Shown here piece after piece: positions 8,199 to 15,760 of a DNA stretch of 64,000 nt (the first letter of the stretch is position 1; each line of letters begins with the position of its first letter). The DNA comes from Streptomyces sp. SLBN-31. Its GTDB lineage: Bacteria; Actinomycetota; Actinomycetes; Streptomycetales; Streptomycetaceae. The notes beneath the pieces are model-generated. The model saw only the letters and a list, made by a program, of their open reading frames with translations, ran no database searches and was not told the DNA's origin. The stretch is from contig NZ_VFNC01000002.1 of assembly GCF_006715395.1 (NCBI RefSeq), positions 1,054,001-1,118,000 of the forward strand, read 5' to 3'. Position numbers and translations under genes: made by a program.

Positions 8199-8624
8199 TC
8201 AGAGCGGCAGGGTGATCCAGATGCTCTTGCCGCCGCCGTCGGCGTCGGGGCGGACGACCGCGGTGCCGTGCAGGCCGAGCAGCAGTTCCATGACGGTACC
8301 GAGACCCCCCGTGCCGGTCCCGGTGACCGCTCCGGACAGCGGCGGCTGGTAGGGGTGGCGGTCGTGCACGGCGAAGGCCAGGCAGTCCGCGCCCGCCGCG
8401 TACGTCACGGTCACCGTCGGGGACACGGCGGCGGCGTGCCGGACGCTGTTGGTGACCAGCTCGCTCAGGATCAGCAGGGCCGGGTCCACGGTCCTGTGCC
8501 GTAGCCCGATCCCCCACTCGACCAGGGCCTGTTCGGCCGTCTCCCGGGCCGTCCGGACGGCCGACGGCTCGGTGGGCAGGGTGAGGACGTGGCGGTGGGG
8601 AAGGGTCTGCGGTCGTGTGGGCAT
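8199..8624 (-). CDS. RsbW-like ATP-binding regulatory protein (HATPase)
   Basis: A 141-residue protein with the GHKL ATPase fold of anti-sigma factors. The N box ILSELVTNSVRHA (about residues 51-63), the FAVHDRH strand and the GTGTGGLGTVMELLL glycine loop are all present. Such stand-alone kinases phosphorylate anti-anti-sigma factors or bind sigma factors; Streptomyces has dozens. It is the last gene of a three-gene unit with SulP and a PNPOx-fold protein, only 3 bases after the latter's stop. The STAS domain of SulP resembles anti-anti-sigma factors, so an ATPase-STAS interaction is conceivable, but that is speculation. Confidence 0.85.
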   Translation of the reverse strand: MPTRPQTLPHRHVLTLPTEPSAVRTARETAEQALVEWGIGLRHRTVDPALLILSELVTNSVRHAAAVSPTVTVTYAAGADCLAFAVHDRHPYQPPLSGAVTGTGTGGLGTVMELLLGLHGTAVVRPDADGGGKSIWITLPL

Positions 8625-8627
8625 CCC

Positions 8628-9029
8628 TCACACCTCCCTGTGGGCGACCCGGAAACCGGCGACGGTCCGGGGGCGGATGCGCAGGACCGTGTCGTGCGGG
8701 CCGGGCGGCCGGCCGCCGGGAGTCGGGCACGCGGCGTCCTCGATGTCGGTGACGACCTCGGCCGGACCGGAGACGGTGACCGTCCAGCCGGTGCCGGGCA
8801 CGGCGCCGATCTCCTCCACGTCGTACGTGGCCGTCACGGGCCCGACGGCGGCCGGGGCCGACGTTCGCACGAACAGGCGGCCGTCGGCCCACACGTGCGC
8901 GGCGGGGCGCAGCACGGTCAGGTCGCGTTGCGTGTACACGAGCCGGCCCAGGCTGCTGCGTTCCAGCAGGCACAGGGCCTCCGCCCCGGAGACCCGGACC
9001 ATGCGGAGGGTGGCGGGGGCGGTCCTCAT
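8628..9029 (-). CDS. Pyridoxamine 5'-phosphate oxidase-fold protein
   Basis: A 133-residue split-barrel flavin-binding protein of the PNPOx-like group common in actinobacteria. Visible pieces are LLERSSLGRLVYTQ near residue 21, RPAAHVWADGRLFVRTSA (about 41-58), ATYDVEEIGAVPGTGWTVTV (about 67-86) and the C-terminal RIRPRTVAGFRV. Members bind FMN or F420 and some reduce small molecules; the substrate is unknown. Its ATG overlaps the sulP stop codon (ATGA at 9026-9029), which indicates translational coupling with the transporter. Confidence 0.85.
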   Translation of the reverse strand: MRTAPATLRMVRVSGAEALCLLERSSLGRLVYTQRDLTVLRPAAHVWADGRLFVRTSAPAAVGPVTATYDVEEIGAVPGTGWTVTVSGPAEVVTDIEDAACPTPGGRPPGPHDTVLRIRPRTVAGFRVAHREV

Positions 9030-10744
9030 CGCAGGGCCTCCTTCGCCGCGCTGTCCGAGGGCCTGGGCGGGGGCAGGAGTCCGGCCGCCTCCAAGTGGTC
9101 GCGCGCGGCACGGATCGCCTCGGGCGTGGTGGCGTACTCGTGGCCGTCGCGCCTGAGGAGGTCCAGGGCACCGACGGAGTCGAGGACCTGCATCTGGCCG
9201 GCGCGTATGCCGGAGGCGAGGACCACGATGCCCCGGCGCCGCAGCTTCTCCACCGCGTCCTTCAGGACCAGGGCGCCGGTCGCGTCCATCGTCGAGACCC
9301 GGGACATGCGGAGGATGACGACGCGGACGTCGGCGACCTCGGTCAGCTCCAGCAGGAAGCGGTGGGCGGCGGCGAAGAACAGCGGACCGTCGATGCGGTA
9401 CGCCACGATGTGCTCGGCGAGCAGCGCGTGCTCCTCGTCGCTGTGGTCGCCCCGGTCCAGCGGCACCTGCTCGACCCGGGCCTGCTGGGCGACGGCGCGC
9501 AGGGCGAGGGTGCCCGCCACGACGAGGCCGATGATCACGGCGTACACGAGGTCGAGGGCCAGGGTCGCGACCGCCGTCAGGACGAGGATCAGCGCGTCGG
9601 AGCGCGTCGCCTTCGCCATGGCCCGCAGTGAGCCGACCTCGACCATGCGGATCGCGGTGGCCAGCAGGACACCGGCGAGCGCGGCCAGCGGGATCCGCGA
9701 CACCAGCGGAGCCGCCGCGAAGACGATCAGCGCGAGGACGGCGGCGTGCACGAGGGAGGCGAGGCGGGAGCTCGCACCCGTGCGGACGTTGACGGCGGTA
9801 CGGGCTATGGCGCCGGTCGCCGGGACCCCGCCGAACAGGGGTGCCGCGATGTTCGCCAGGCCCTGTCCGAACAGCTCCCGGTCCGGGTCGTGCCGCTGGC
9901 CCACCGTCATGGCGTCCGCGACCGACGCCGACAGCAGTGACTCCAGGGCGGCCAGGGCGGCGACCGCGACCGCGGGGGCGAGCAGGGTGCCTAGCGAGCC
10001 GAGGTCGAGGAAGGACAACGACGGCATCGGCAGTCCGGACGGCAGGTCGCCGATCGGCTTCGCCGCGTCGAGGTGCGCCAGCTGTGCCACGGCCGTCGCG
10101 GCGATCACGGCGACGATCGAGAACGGCACGGTCGGCCGCCACCGCGCCCCCAGCAGCATCACCGCGGCCACGCCGACCGCGAGGCCGGCCGCCGTCCAGT
10201 TCGGGGACTGCGCGAACTCCTCGACGGCCCGCCAGGCGACGACCAGCACCCGGTCGCCCGCCGGCTTGGGCACGCCGAGCGCGTTCGGGAGCTGCTGCAG
10301 GCCGATCACGCAGGCGATGCCGAGGGTGAACCCCTCGACGACCGGCGCGGGCACGTACTGCATGTACCGGCCGGCCCGCAGCACCGCCAGGCCGACCAGC
10401 AGGACGCCCGCCATGAGGCCGACGGTGAGCACGCCCGCCGGGCCGTACCGGCCCACGATCGGGACCAGGACGACCGTCATGGCGCCGGTCGGGCCGGACA
10501 CCTGGAGGTTGGATCCGCCGAACACCGCGGCGAGGGCGCCCGCGATCACGGCGGTCGCCAGTCCCGCCTCGGCGCCGAGTCCGGAGGAGACGCCGAAGCC
10601 GAGCGCGAGGGGCAGGGCGACGATGGCCACGGTCAGACCGGCGAGCAGGTCACGGCGCGGATCGCGCCGTACCTGCGCGAGATCGGTGCGGGAGGGCAGC
10701 AACGAGGAGATACGGGCGGCCGCCCTGTGGATTGCGGTGGTCAT
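9026..10744 (-). CDS. SulP-family anion transporter with STAS domain
   Basis: A 572-residue SulP/SLC26 transporter. The N-terminal membrane domain begins DLLAGLTVAIVALPLALGFG and includes the conserved QVSGPTGAMTVVL and LFGGVPATGAIARTAVNVRTG. A cytoplasmic STAS domain occupies about residues 430-540, with MSRVSTMDATGALVLKD, the equivalent of the anti-anti-sigma phospho-site loop. SulP proteins move sulfate, bicarbonate or dicarboxylates; no carbonic anhydrase is adjacent, so bicarbonate is not specially indicated. First gene of the operon with the PNPOx-like and ATPase genes, and its promoter holds an inverted repeat resembling the one before the nearby ArsR gene. Confidence 0.92.
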   Translation of the reverse strand: MTTAIHRAAARISSLLPSRTDLAQVRRDPRRDLLAGLTVAIVALPLALGFGVSSGLGAEAGLATAVIAGALAAVFGGSNLQVSGPTGAMTVVLVPIVGRYGPAGVLTVGLMAGVLLVGLAVLRAGRYMQYVPAPVVEGFTLGIACVIGLQQLPNALGVPKPAGDRVLVVAWRAVEEFAQSPNWTAAGLAVGVAAVMLLGARWRPTVPFSIVAVIAATAVAQLAHLDAAKPIGDLPSGLPMPSLSFLDLGSLGTLLAPAVAVAALAALESLLSASVADAMTVGQRHDPDRELFGQGLANIAAPLFGGVPATGAIARTAVNVRTGASSRLASLVHAAVLALIVFAAAPLVSRIPLAALAGVLLATAIRMVEVGSLRAMAKATRSDALILVLTAVATLALDLVYAVIIGLVVAGTLALRAVAQQARVEQVPLDRGDHSDEEHALLAEHIVAYRIDGPLFFAAAHRFLLELTEVADVRVVILRMSRVSTMDATGALVLKDAVEKLRRRGIVVLASGIRAGQMQVLDSVGALDLLRRDGHEYATTPEAIRAARDHLEAAGLLPPPRPSDSAAKEALR

Positions 10745-10804
10745 CGGGTGGCGCCCTCGACTTCCCTGGCATTACTTGCGAGCACAGCAATCACAGCATC
10801 TAAC

Positions 10805-10826
10805 GAATTGCGAAAATTTGCAATTC
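10805..10826. promoter_or_regulatory. Inverted repeat in the sulP promoter
   Basis: GAATTGC, eight AT-rich bases, then GCAATTC: perfect 7-base arms in an AT-rich island, 61 bases upstream of the SulP start. Two copies of CAGCATCT (10795-10802 and 10826-10833) flank it. The core resembles the AATT-N12-AATT element before the ArsR gene at 7728, so this is the likely operator through which that regulator controls the operon. Confidence 0.55.
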
Positions 10827-10987
10827 AGCATCTGCCGGGAAGAGGGGCGTGGATGCGGGACGGCAGGGCCAACCGGCCGTGCGGTGAGGCCTGTTGGACC
10901 GGGATCGGCGCGGTGGGGCCGGTTCCATGATGGCGAGCACGGCCGCGGACGGTGCCTGCGGCGCGTCACCGAGGAGGGGACCGGATC

Positions 10988-12361
10988 ATGACCGACACCG
11001 GAGCGCTGCTGGCCAAGGTGGTGGGGGCGGAGCACGTCCTGAGCGGGGAGGGTGTTCCGGCGGAGTACGGGCACGACGAGTCGCTGACCGCCGTGGCCCG
11101 GACGCCCGCGTATCTGGTGCGCCCGGCCACGGCGGACGAGGTGTCGCAGGTGGTGGCGGTCGCCGCGGCGCGGCGGATCGCGGTGACGGCCCGCGGGTCG
11201 GGTACCGGTCTGTGCGGCGCGTGCGTGCCGCGCGCGGACGGAGTCGTCGTCTCGTTCGAGCGGATGAACCGGATCGTCGAGATCGACAGCGACAACCACG
11301 TCGCCGTCGCCCAGGCCGGCGTGACCCTGGCCGAACTGGACGAGCGCACCGCCGCGTCCAGGCTGTGCTATCCCGTGCGCCCCGGTGAGCAGGGGGCGTC
11401 GGTCGGCGGGACCGTCAACACCAACGCCGGTGGCATGCACGCCGTCCGGCACGGTGTGACCCGTCACCACGTCCTCGGTGTAGAGGCCGTCCTCGCGTCC
11501 GGCGAGATCGTGCGCAGCGGCGGCAAGTACGTGAAGACCAGTACCGGCTACGACCTCACCCAGCTGATCGTCGGTTCGGAGGGCACCCTGGCCCTGGTGA
11601 CCGAGGCGGTCCTGCGGCTGCGTCCCCGGGCGGAGCACCGCGCGACGGTACTGGCGCCGTTCGGCTCGGCCGAGGAGGTCTCGCGCGCGGTGCCGCGGCT
11701 GCTGGCCGGGGGCGTCGATCCGCTGGCCCTGGAATACGTCGACATGCTCACGATGGCGGCCATGACCGAACGGCAGGAGCTGGCCCTCGGCATTCCCGAG
11801 CAGGTCCGCCGCACCGCCCTGGGCTATCTCGTCGTGGTCCTGGAAGAGCGCTTCGCCGAGCGGCTGGAGGCCGACGTGGAACGGCTGGGCGAGCAGTTGC
11901 TCGGCCTGGGTGCGGCCGACGTCTACGTGCTGCCCGCGGCCGCCGCGCGGGATCTGATGGAGGCCCGTGAGCGGGCGTTCTGGGCGTCGAAGGCGGCCGG
12001 CGCCGACGAGGTCGTGGACATCGTCGTCCCCCGGGCCGCGCTGCCGAGGCTGTTCGCCGAGGCGGACGTCATCGCCCGGGACAGCGCGTCGGTCATCACC
12101 GGCTGCGGGCACGCCGGCGACGGCAACGTGCACCTGGCCGTCTTCCAGCCGGACCCCGAGCGGCGTGCGGCGGTGCTGCGCGGGCTGTTCCGGGCCGGTG
12201 CGGAACTGGGCGGCGCGATCTCCGGCGAGCACGGCATCGGTACGACGAAGAAGAGGTACTTCCTCGAACTGGAGGACCCCGCCAAGGTGGAGCTGATGCG
12301 CCGCATCAAGCACGCCTTCGACCCCGACGGGATCCTCAACCCGGGGATCCTCTTCGACTGA
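10988..12361 (+). CDS. FAD-linked 2-hydroxyacid oxidase/dehydrogenase (GlcD/D-lactate dehydrogenase type)
   Basis: A 457-residue flavoenzyme of the vanillyl-alcohol-oxidase fold. The PCMH FAD domain shows RGSGTGLCGACVP, YPVRPGEQGASVGGTVNTNA, GGKYVKTSTGYDLTQLIVGS and EGTLALVTEA; the C-terminal cap has the signature GHAGDGNVHL (about 376-385) and SGEHGIGTTKKRYF. The family oxidises D-2-hydroxyacids such as glycolate, D-lactate or D-mandelate. The start is ATG 10988 with GAGGAGGGG upstream. A ThDP-dependent 2-oxoacid enzyme begins four bases after its stop, so the two probably work in series: hydroxyacid to oxoacid, then decarboxylation or ligation. Confidence 0.9.
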   Translation: MTDTGALLAKVVGAEHVLSGEGVPAEYGHDESLTAVARTPAYLVRPATADEVSQVVAVAAARRIAVTARGSGTGLCGACVPRADGVVVSFERMNRIVEIDSDNHVAVAQAGVTLAELDERTAASRLCYPVRPGEQGASVGGTVNTNAGGMHAVRHGVTRHHVLGVEAVLASGEIVRSGGKYVKTSTGYDLTQLIVGSEGTLALVTEAVLRLRPRAEHRATVLAPFGSAEEVSRAVPRLLAGGVDPLALEYVDMLTMAAMTERQELALGIPEQVRRTALGYLVVVLEERFAERLEADVERLGEQLLGLGAADVYVLPAAAARDLMEARERAFWASKAAGADEVVDIVVPRAALPRLFAEADVIARDSASVITGCGHAGDGNVHLAVFQPDPERRAAVLRGLFRAGAELGGAISGEHGIGTTKKRYFLELEDPAKVELMRRIKHAFDPDGILNPGILFD

Positions 12362-12365
12362 CCGC

Positions 12366-13937
12366 GTGAAAGGCCGAATCACCGTGAACGGTGCCCATGC
12401 CGTGGCCCGCACCCTCCTGGAGTGCGGCGTCGAGATCTGCTTCGCCAACCCCGGCACCTCCGAACTGCACTTCGTGGCCGCCCTGGACGACGAGGCCGCC
12501 CTGCGGGCCGTGCCCTGTCTGTTCGAGGGGGTGGCCACCGGCGCAGCCGATGGCTGGGGCCGGATGACGGGCCGGCCGGCGGCCACCCTGCTGCACCTCG
12601 GGCCCGGCCTGGGCAACGGCCTGGCCAACCTGCACAACGCCCGCCGCGCGCACACCCCGCTGGTCAACCTGGTCGGCGACCACGCCGGCTTCCACAAGAA
12701 GTACGACGCCCCGCTGGAGTCGGACGTCGACGCCCTGGCCGGGACGGTGTCCGGCTGGGTGCGCCGCTGCGAGGACGCCGCCACGGCCGCGGGCGACGTG
12801 GCCGAGGCGGTGGCCGCAGCCGGCGGCGCACCCGGGCAGGTGGCCACGGTGATCCTGCCCGCCGACGTCTCCTGGTCGGACGGCGCCCGGCCCGCGCCGC
12901 CCGTGGCCGTCCGGCCGCCCGCCACCGTGCCCGAGCGGACCGTCGCGGAGGTCGCGCAGGCGCTGGGCAGCGGTGAGCCGGCCGCGATCCTCCTCGGGGG
13001 TCCCGCCACTCGCGAACCGGCGCTGCGGGCAGCGGCCCGGATTGCCGCCGCCACCGGCGCCCGGCTGCTGTGCGAGACGTTCCCGGCGCGCCTGGAGCGT
13101 GGCGCGGGTCTGCCGGCCGTGGAGCGGCTCGGCTATCTCGCGGAGGGAGCGATGGCGCAGCTCCGCGACGTGCGGCACCTGGTGCTGGCCGGTGCCCGTG
13201 AGCCGGTGTCGTTCTTCGCCCATCCCGGTCTGCCTGGTCTGCTGGCGGCCGAAGACTGCCGTATCCACACGCTGGCGACGGCCGCCGACGACGCGGCGGC
13301 GGCCCTCGGCCGACTGTCCGACATCGTGGCCGCGGGCGCGGTGCCGGTGCTCCAGGCCGCCGAGCGGCCCGCGGAGCCGTCCGGTGCGCTGACCGCCGAG
13401 AGCGCGGCGGCCGCCGTCGGCGCTCTGCTGCCGGAGGGCGCGATCGTGGTCGACGAGGCCAACACCTCCGGACTCTGGCTGCCCGGCGCCACCGCGGGCG
13501 CGCCCCGGCACGACTGGCTGACCCTCACCGGCGGCGCCATCGGCCAGGGCCTGCCGCTCGCCGCGGGCGCAGCGCTCGCCTGCCCGGACCGGCCGGTGCT
13601 GTGCCTGGAGGCCGACGGCAGCGCGATGTACACGGTCTCCGCGCTGTGGACGCATGCCCGTGAGGGCCTGGACATCACCACGGTGATCTTCTCCAACAGC
13701 GCGTACGCGATTCTGAAGATGGAGTCGCAGCGGCTCGGCACGAGCGCGGACGGGCCTGCCCGCCGTGATCTGCTCGACCTGTCCCGTCCCCGCCTGGACT
13801 TCGTCGCCCTGGCCCGGGGCATGGGCGTGCCCGCCACCCGGGCGACGACCGCCGAGGACTTCACCGCCCAGTTGCGTACGGCTCTCGCCGAGCCCGGTCC
13901 GCACCTCATCGAGGCGGACGTCCCCCCGCTGTTCTGA
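12366..13937 (+). CDS. Thiamine-diphosphate-dependent enzyme, acetolactate synthase large-subunit-like
   Basis: A 523-residue three-domain ThDP enzyme. The Pyr domain starts VNGAHAVARTLLECGVEICF with NPGTSELHF and the cofactor-activating glutamate in CLFEGVATGAADGWGRMTG; the PP domain carries LTGGAIGQGLPLAAGAAL and the metal-binding EADGSAMYTVSALW ending in FSNSAYAI. It is shorter than true IlvB (about 570-600) and has no small-subunit gene beside it, so it is unlikely to be the biosynthetic acetolactate synthase. Tight coupling (4-base gap) to the GlcD-like oxidase suggests it uses that enzyme's 2-oxoacid product, for instance glyoxylate, pyruvate or benzoylformate; the choice is open. Confidence 0.85.
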   Translation: MKGRITVNGAHAVARTLLECGVEICFANPGTSELHFVAALDDEAALRAVPCLFEGVATGAADGWGRMTGRPAATLLHLGPGLGNGLANLHNARRAHTPLVNLVGDHAGFHKKYDAPLESDVDALAGTVSGWVRRCEDAATAAGDVAEAVAAAGGAPGQVATVILPADVSWSDGARPAPPVAVRPPATVPERTVAEVAQALGSGEPAAILLGGPATREPALRAAARIAAATGARLLCETFPARLERGAGLPAVERLGYLAEGAMAQLRDVRHLVLAGAREPVSFFAHPGLPGLLAAEDCRIHTLATAADDAAAALGRLSDIVAAGAVPVLQAAERPAEPSGALTAESAAAAVGALLPEGAIVVDEANTSGLWLPGATAGAPRHDWLTLTGGAIGQGLPLAAGAALACPDRPVLCLEADGSAMYTVSALWTHAREGLDITTVIFSNSAYAILKMESQRLGTSADGPARRDLLDLSRPRLDFVALARGMGVPATRATTAEDFTAQLRTALAEPGPHLIEADVPPLF

Positions 13938-14051
13938 GCCACGGGTCACGGGATCACCGGGGAGGTCAACTCCCTTGCGGGCAGGCGGCGTTGACACTCG
14001 GACCGATCCGCGAAACGGTGATTGTCCCGTCGGCCCGCCCGGAGGTCCGCC

Positions 14052-14568
14052 ATGGCTCCGCCGCCAGCATCCTCGTCCGACACCGGTCTCGTGGCACGCC
14101 TGCGGGACCTCGCCCCCTTCGTCCGCACGCGCTCGGCCTGGCGCGGGGTGCGCTGGCGGAGTTCACCGAGCGGATCCACCGCCGGGGCATCACGTACACC
14201 TTCCACACGCGGCAGCACGAGGCCGGCGTGACACATCTGCAGGCCGCCGAGGCGGCGATGAAGATCTCCTGCGCCGAGCTGCTGACGCGGGACTTCGTCG
14301 CCCGTGTCGAGGCGGGCGGGCCGTACCCGCAGCGGGACCGGGCCAGGATCCGGGCGCAGACGGGCTACGTGGCACGGTTGGGCAAGGAGGCCAAGGACCT
14401 GATCGCCTCCGCCGACGGGGCGTCGTCCCTGCATCGGAGGTGCCGATCCAGCGGGCGGTGCGCGATGTGCAGGCCCTGAACCTGCACTCGTTCGTCAATC
14501 CGGCGACCAATCCGGAGCTGTACGGCCGGGTGCTGTCGGGGCTGGACGCGGGCACCCCGTTCCTGTGA
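14052..14568 (+). pseudogene. Decayed acyl-CoA dehydrogenase-family gene
   Basis: A proper ATG with GGAGG six bases before it (14052) opens an N-terminal piece, LVARLRDLAPFVR, like the start of acyl-CoA dehydrogenase-type proteins. The frame then jumps: from about 14130 another frame reads LARGALAEFTERIHRRGI and HLQAAEAAMKISCAELLTRD, the start of the C-terminal helical domain. Near 14435 the frame shifts again, and the tail EVPIQRAVRDVQALNLHSF with NPELYGRVLSGLDAG ends at 14568. The central FAD/substrate domains (roughly 250 residues) are missing. So the gene has lost its middle and carries at least one further frameshift. The tail best fits the monooxygenase-like (HsaA/HpaB) branch. Confidence 0.75.
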
Positions 14569-14660
14569 GGTCCAGGGGGCGGTGTCCGGGAACAATCCGG
14601 TCGTCGCGGGCGCTCACCTGGATACCACCGCAGGTACGAATGTGAGCGAGAAGGAAGGGC

Positions 14661-14945
14661 GTGAGTCCGATGACGGGCACGGGAGGAGAGCGGTTCCGCG
14701 AGATCGCCGACTCTGATCTGGTCACCGGTTGCGGCCGCCGTATCGCGGTGAAGTGTCTGCGTCTGACAACGGCGGAGCGGCCCATCACCCGGATCGCGCT
14801 GGACGTGGGCCGGGACGGGGGCGGCGTGCCGGGCGCGTGGGCCGCACTGACCGCGGACGAGGCACGCGGCCTGGCCCAACTGCTGCTGGCCCAGGCCGCC
14901 ATGGCGGAGCGCGGCACCGACGGGCCGCGCGGAGCGGTCAGGTGA
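14661..14945 (+). CDS. Small hypothetical protein
   Basis: A 94-residue protein with a good ribosome site (GGAAGG) just before the GTG at 14661. It is mainly alpha/beta, with a strand-rich middle (IAVKCLRLTTAERPITRIAL) and a C-terminal helix EARGLAQLLLAQAAMAE. No membrane segment, cysteine pair or known motif is visible and I do not recognise the family. Its last codons overlap by 8 bases the end of the convergent DsrE gene. Codon usage is normal for the region, which supports a real gene. Confidence 0.6.
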   Translation: MSPMTGTGGERFREIADSDLVTGCGRRIAVKCLRLTTAERPITRIALDVGRDGGGVPGAWAALTADEARGLAQLLLAQAAMAERGTDGPRGAVR

Positions 14946-15411
14946 AGATGATCTGGCCGCCGGCGGCGTGCTCGTAGAACTCGCCGACGGTGATGATGCC
15001 CTGGACCTGCTCGACCAGGTCGTCCTTGTCGAGTTCGAAGAGGTCGACGGACGCCTTGCAGGCGTAGATGCCCGCGCCGGTGTCGGCGATCATCTCGATG
15101 AACTCGGGGATCGGCGGGATGTCGAGCTTGTCCATCTTGCGTTCCATGTAGCGGGTGACCAGGTCGGGTACGCCGGGCATGCCGCCGAGCAGGGTCGGCA
15201 GGTGCAGGCCGGGGTTGCCGACGGTGGCCAGCTTGATGTGCTCCCAGCGCTTCTTCGTGATCGCGTCCAGCCCGAAGAACGTGAAGAACAGATCGGCCTC
15301 GATGCCCTCGGCGCGGGCGCCGTTGGCCATGATCAGGGCCGGGTAGATCCCCTCCAGGGACCCCTTGGAGACAATGATCGAGACCTTCTCGATCGTGGCG
15401 GTGTCGGCCAT
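14938..15411 (-). CDS. DsrE/DsrF-like sulfur-relay protein
   Basis: A 157-residue DsrE-fold protein (close to the DsrE2/peroxiredoxin-like branch): SIIVSKGSLEGIYPALIMAN at the start, then LFFTFFGLDAITKK, a GGMPGVPDLVTRYMERKMD loop and TGAGIYACKASVDLFEL. The cysteine in YACKAS is the expected persulfide-carrying residue. Such proteins pass sulfane sulfur to DsrC/TusE. The start is ATG 15411, nine bases after AGGAGG. It is the last gene of an operon with a TusE/DsrC protein and an SQR-like flavoprotein, which fits a persulfide-transfer chain. Confidence 0.88.
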   Translation of the reverse strand: MADTATIEKVSIIVSKGSLEGIYPALIMANGARAEGIEADLFFTFFGLDAITKKRWEHIKLATVGNPGLHLPTLLGGMPGVPDLVTRYMERKMDKLDIPPIPEFIEMIADTGAGIYACKASVDLFELDKDDLVEQVQGIITVGEFYEHAAGGQIIFT

Positions 15412-15425
15412 GACCGGCATCCTCC

Positions 15426-15743
15426 TCAGATGCAGCCGCGGGGCTTGGGGATACCGGCGATCTTCGCGGCGGTCTTCGCCGGTCCCTTGGGGAAGAGCTG
15501 GTAGAGCTCCTTGACGCTCACGCCGGAGGTCTTGCCCAGCACCCGCACGGTGGGCCCGGTGCCCTTGGCGGCGTACTGCTCGCGCATGAAGCGGATGACC
15601 GTCCAGTGCCGGTCGGTCAGGGTGTCGATGCCGAGTTCCTTGGCGATCTGCTCGCCCATGGGCTCGGTCCACCGCTCGGGCTCGGTGAAGAAGCCCTCGT
15701 CGTCGACCGGCACGAGGGTGCCGTCATAGGTGGCGGTGGGCAT
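15426..15743 (-). CDS. tusE: TusE/DsrC-family sulfur carrier
   Basis: A 105-residue DsrC/TusE protein: VDDEGFFTEPERWTEPMGEQ at the start, LTDRHWTVIRFMREQY in the middle, and the typical swinging C-terminal arm ending GIPKPRGCI. The penultimate cysteine (CysA) is present. The second cysteine of true DsrC, about ten residues upstream in a CKMAG-like context, is alanine here (TAAKIAG), so this is a TusE-type single-cysteine carrier rather than the partner of dissimilatory sulfite reductase. No dsrAB is seen. It starts at ATG 15743 with AGAAGGAG upstream, between the SQR-like and DsrE genes. Confidence 0.9.
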   Translation of the reverse strand: MPTATYDGTLVPVDDEGFFTEPERWTEPMGEQIAKELGIDTLTDRHWTVIRFMREQYAAKGTGPTVRVLGKTSGVSVKELYQLFPKGPAKTAAKIAGIPKPRGCI

Positions 15744-15760
15744 GACTGTCTCCTTCTCGT

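Noticed and set aside
10772..13054. 760-residue minus-strand frame opposite the oxidase and ThDP genes
   Set aside because: Composition typical of antisense frames in high-GC DNA; the plus-strand genes have complete active-site motifs.
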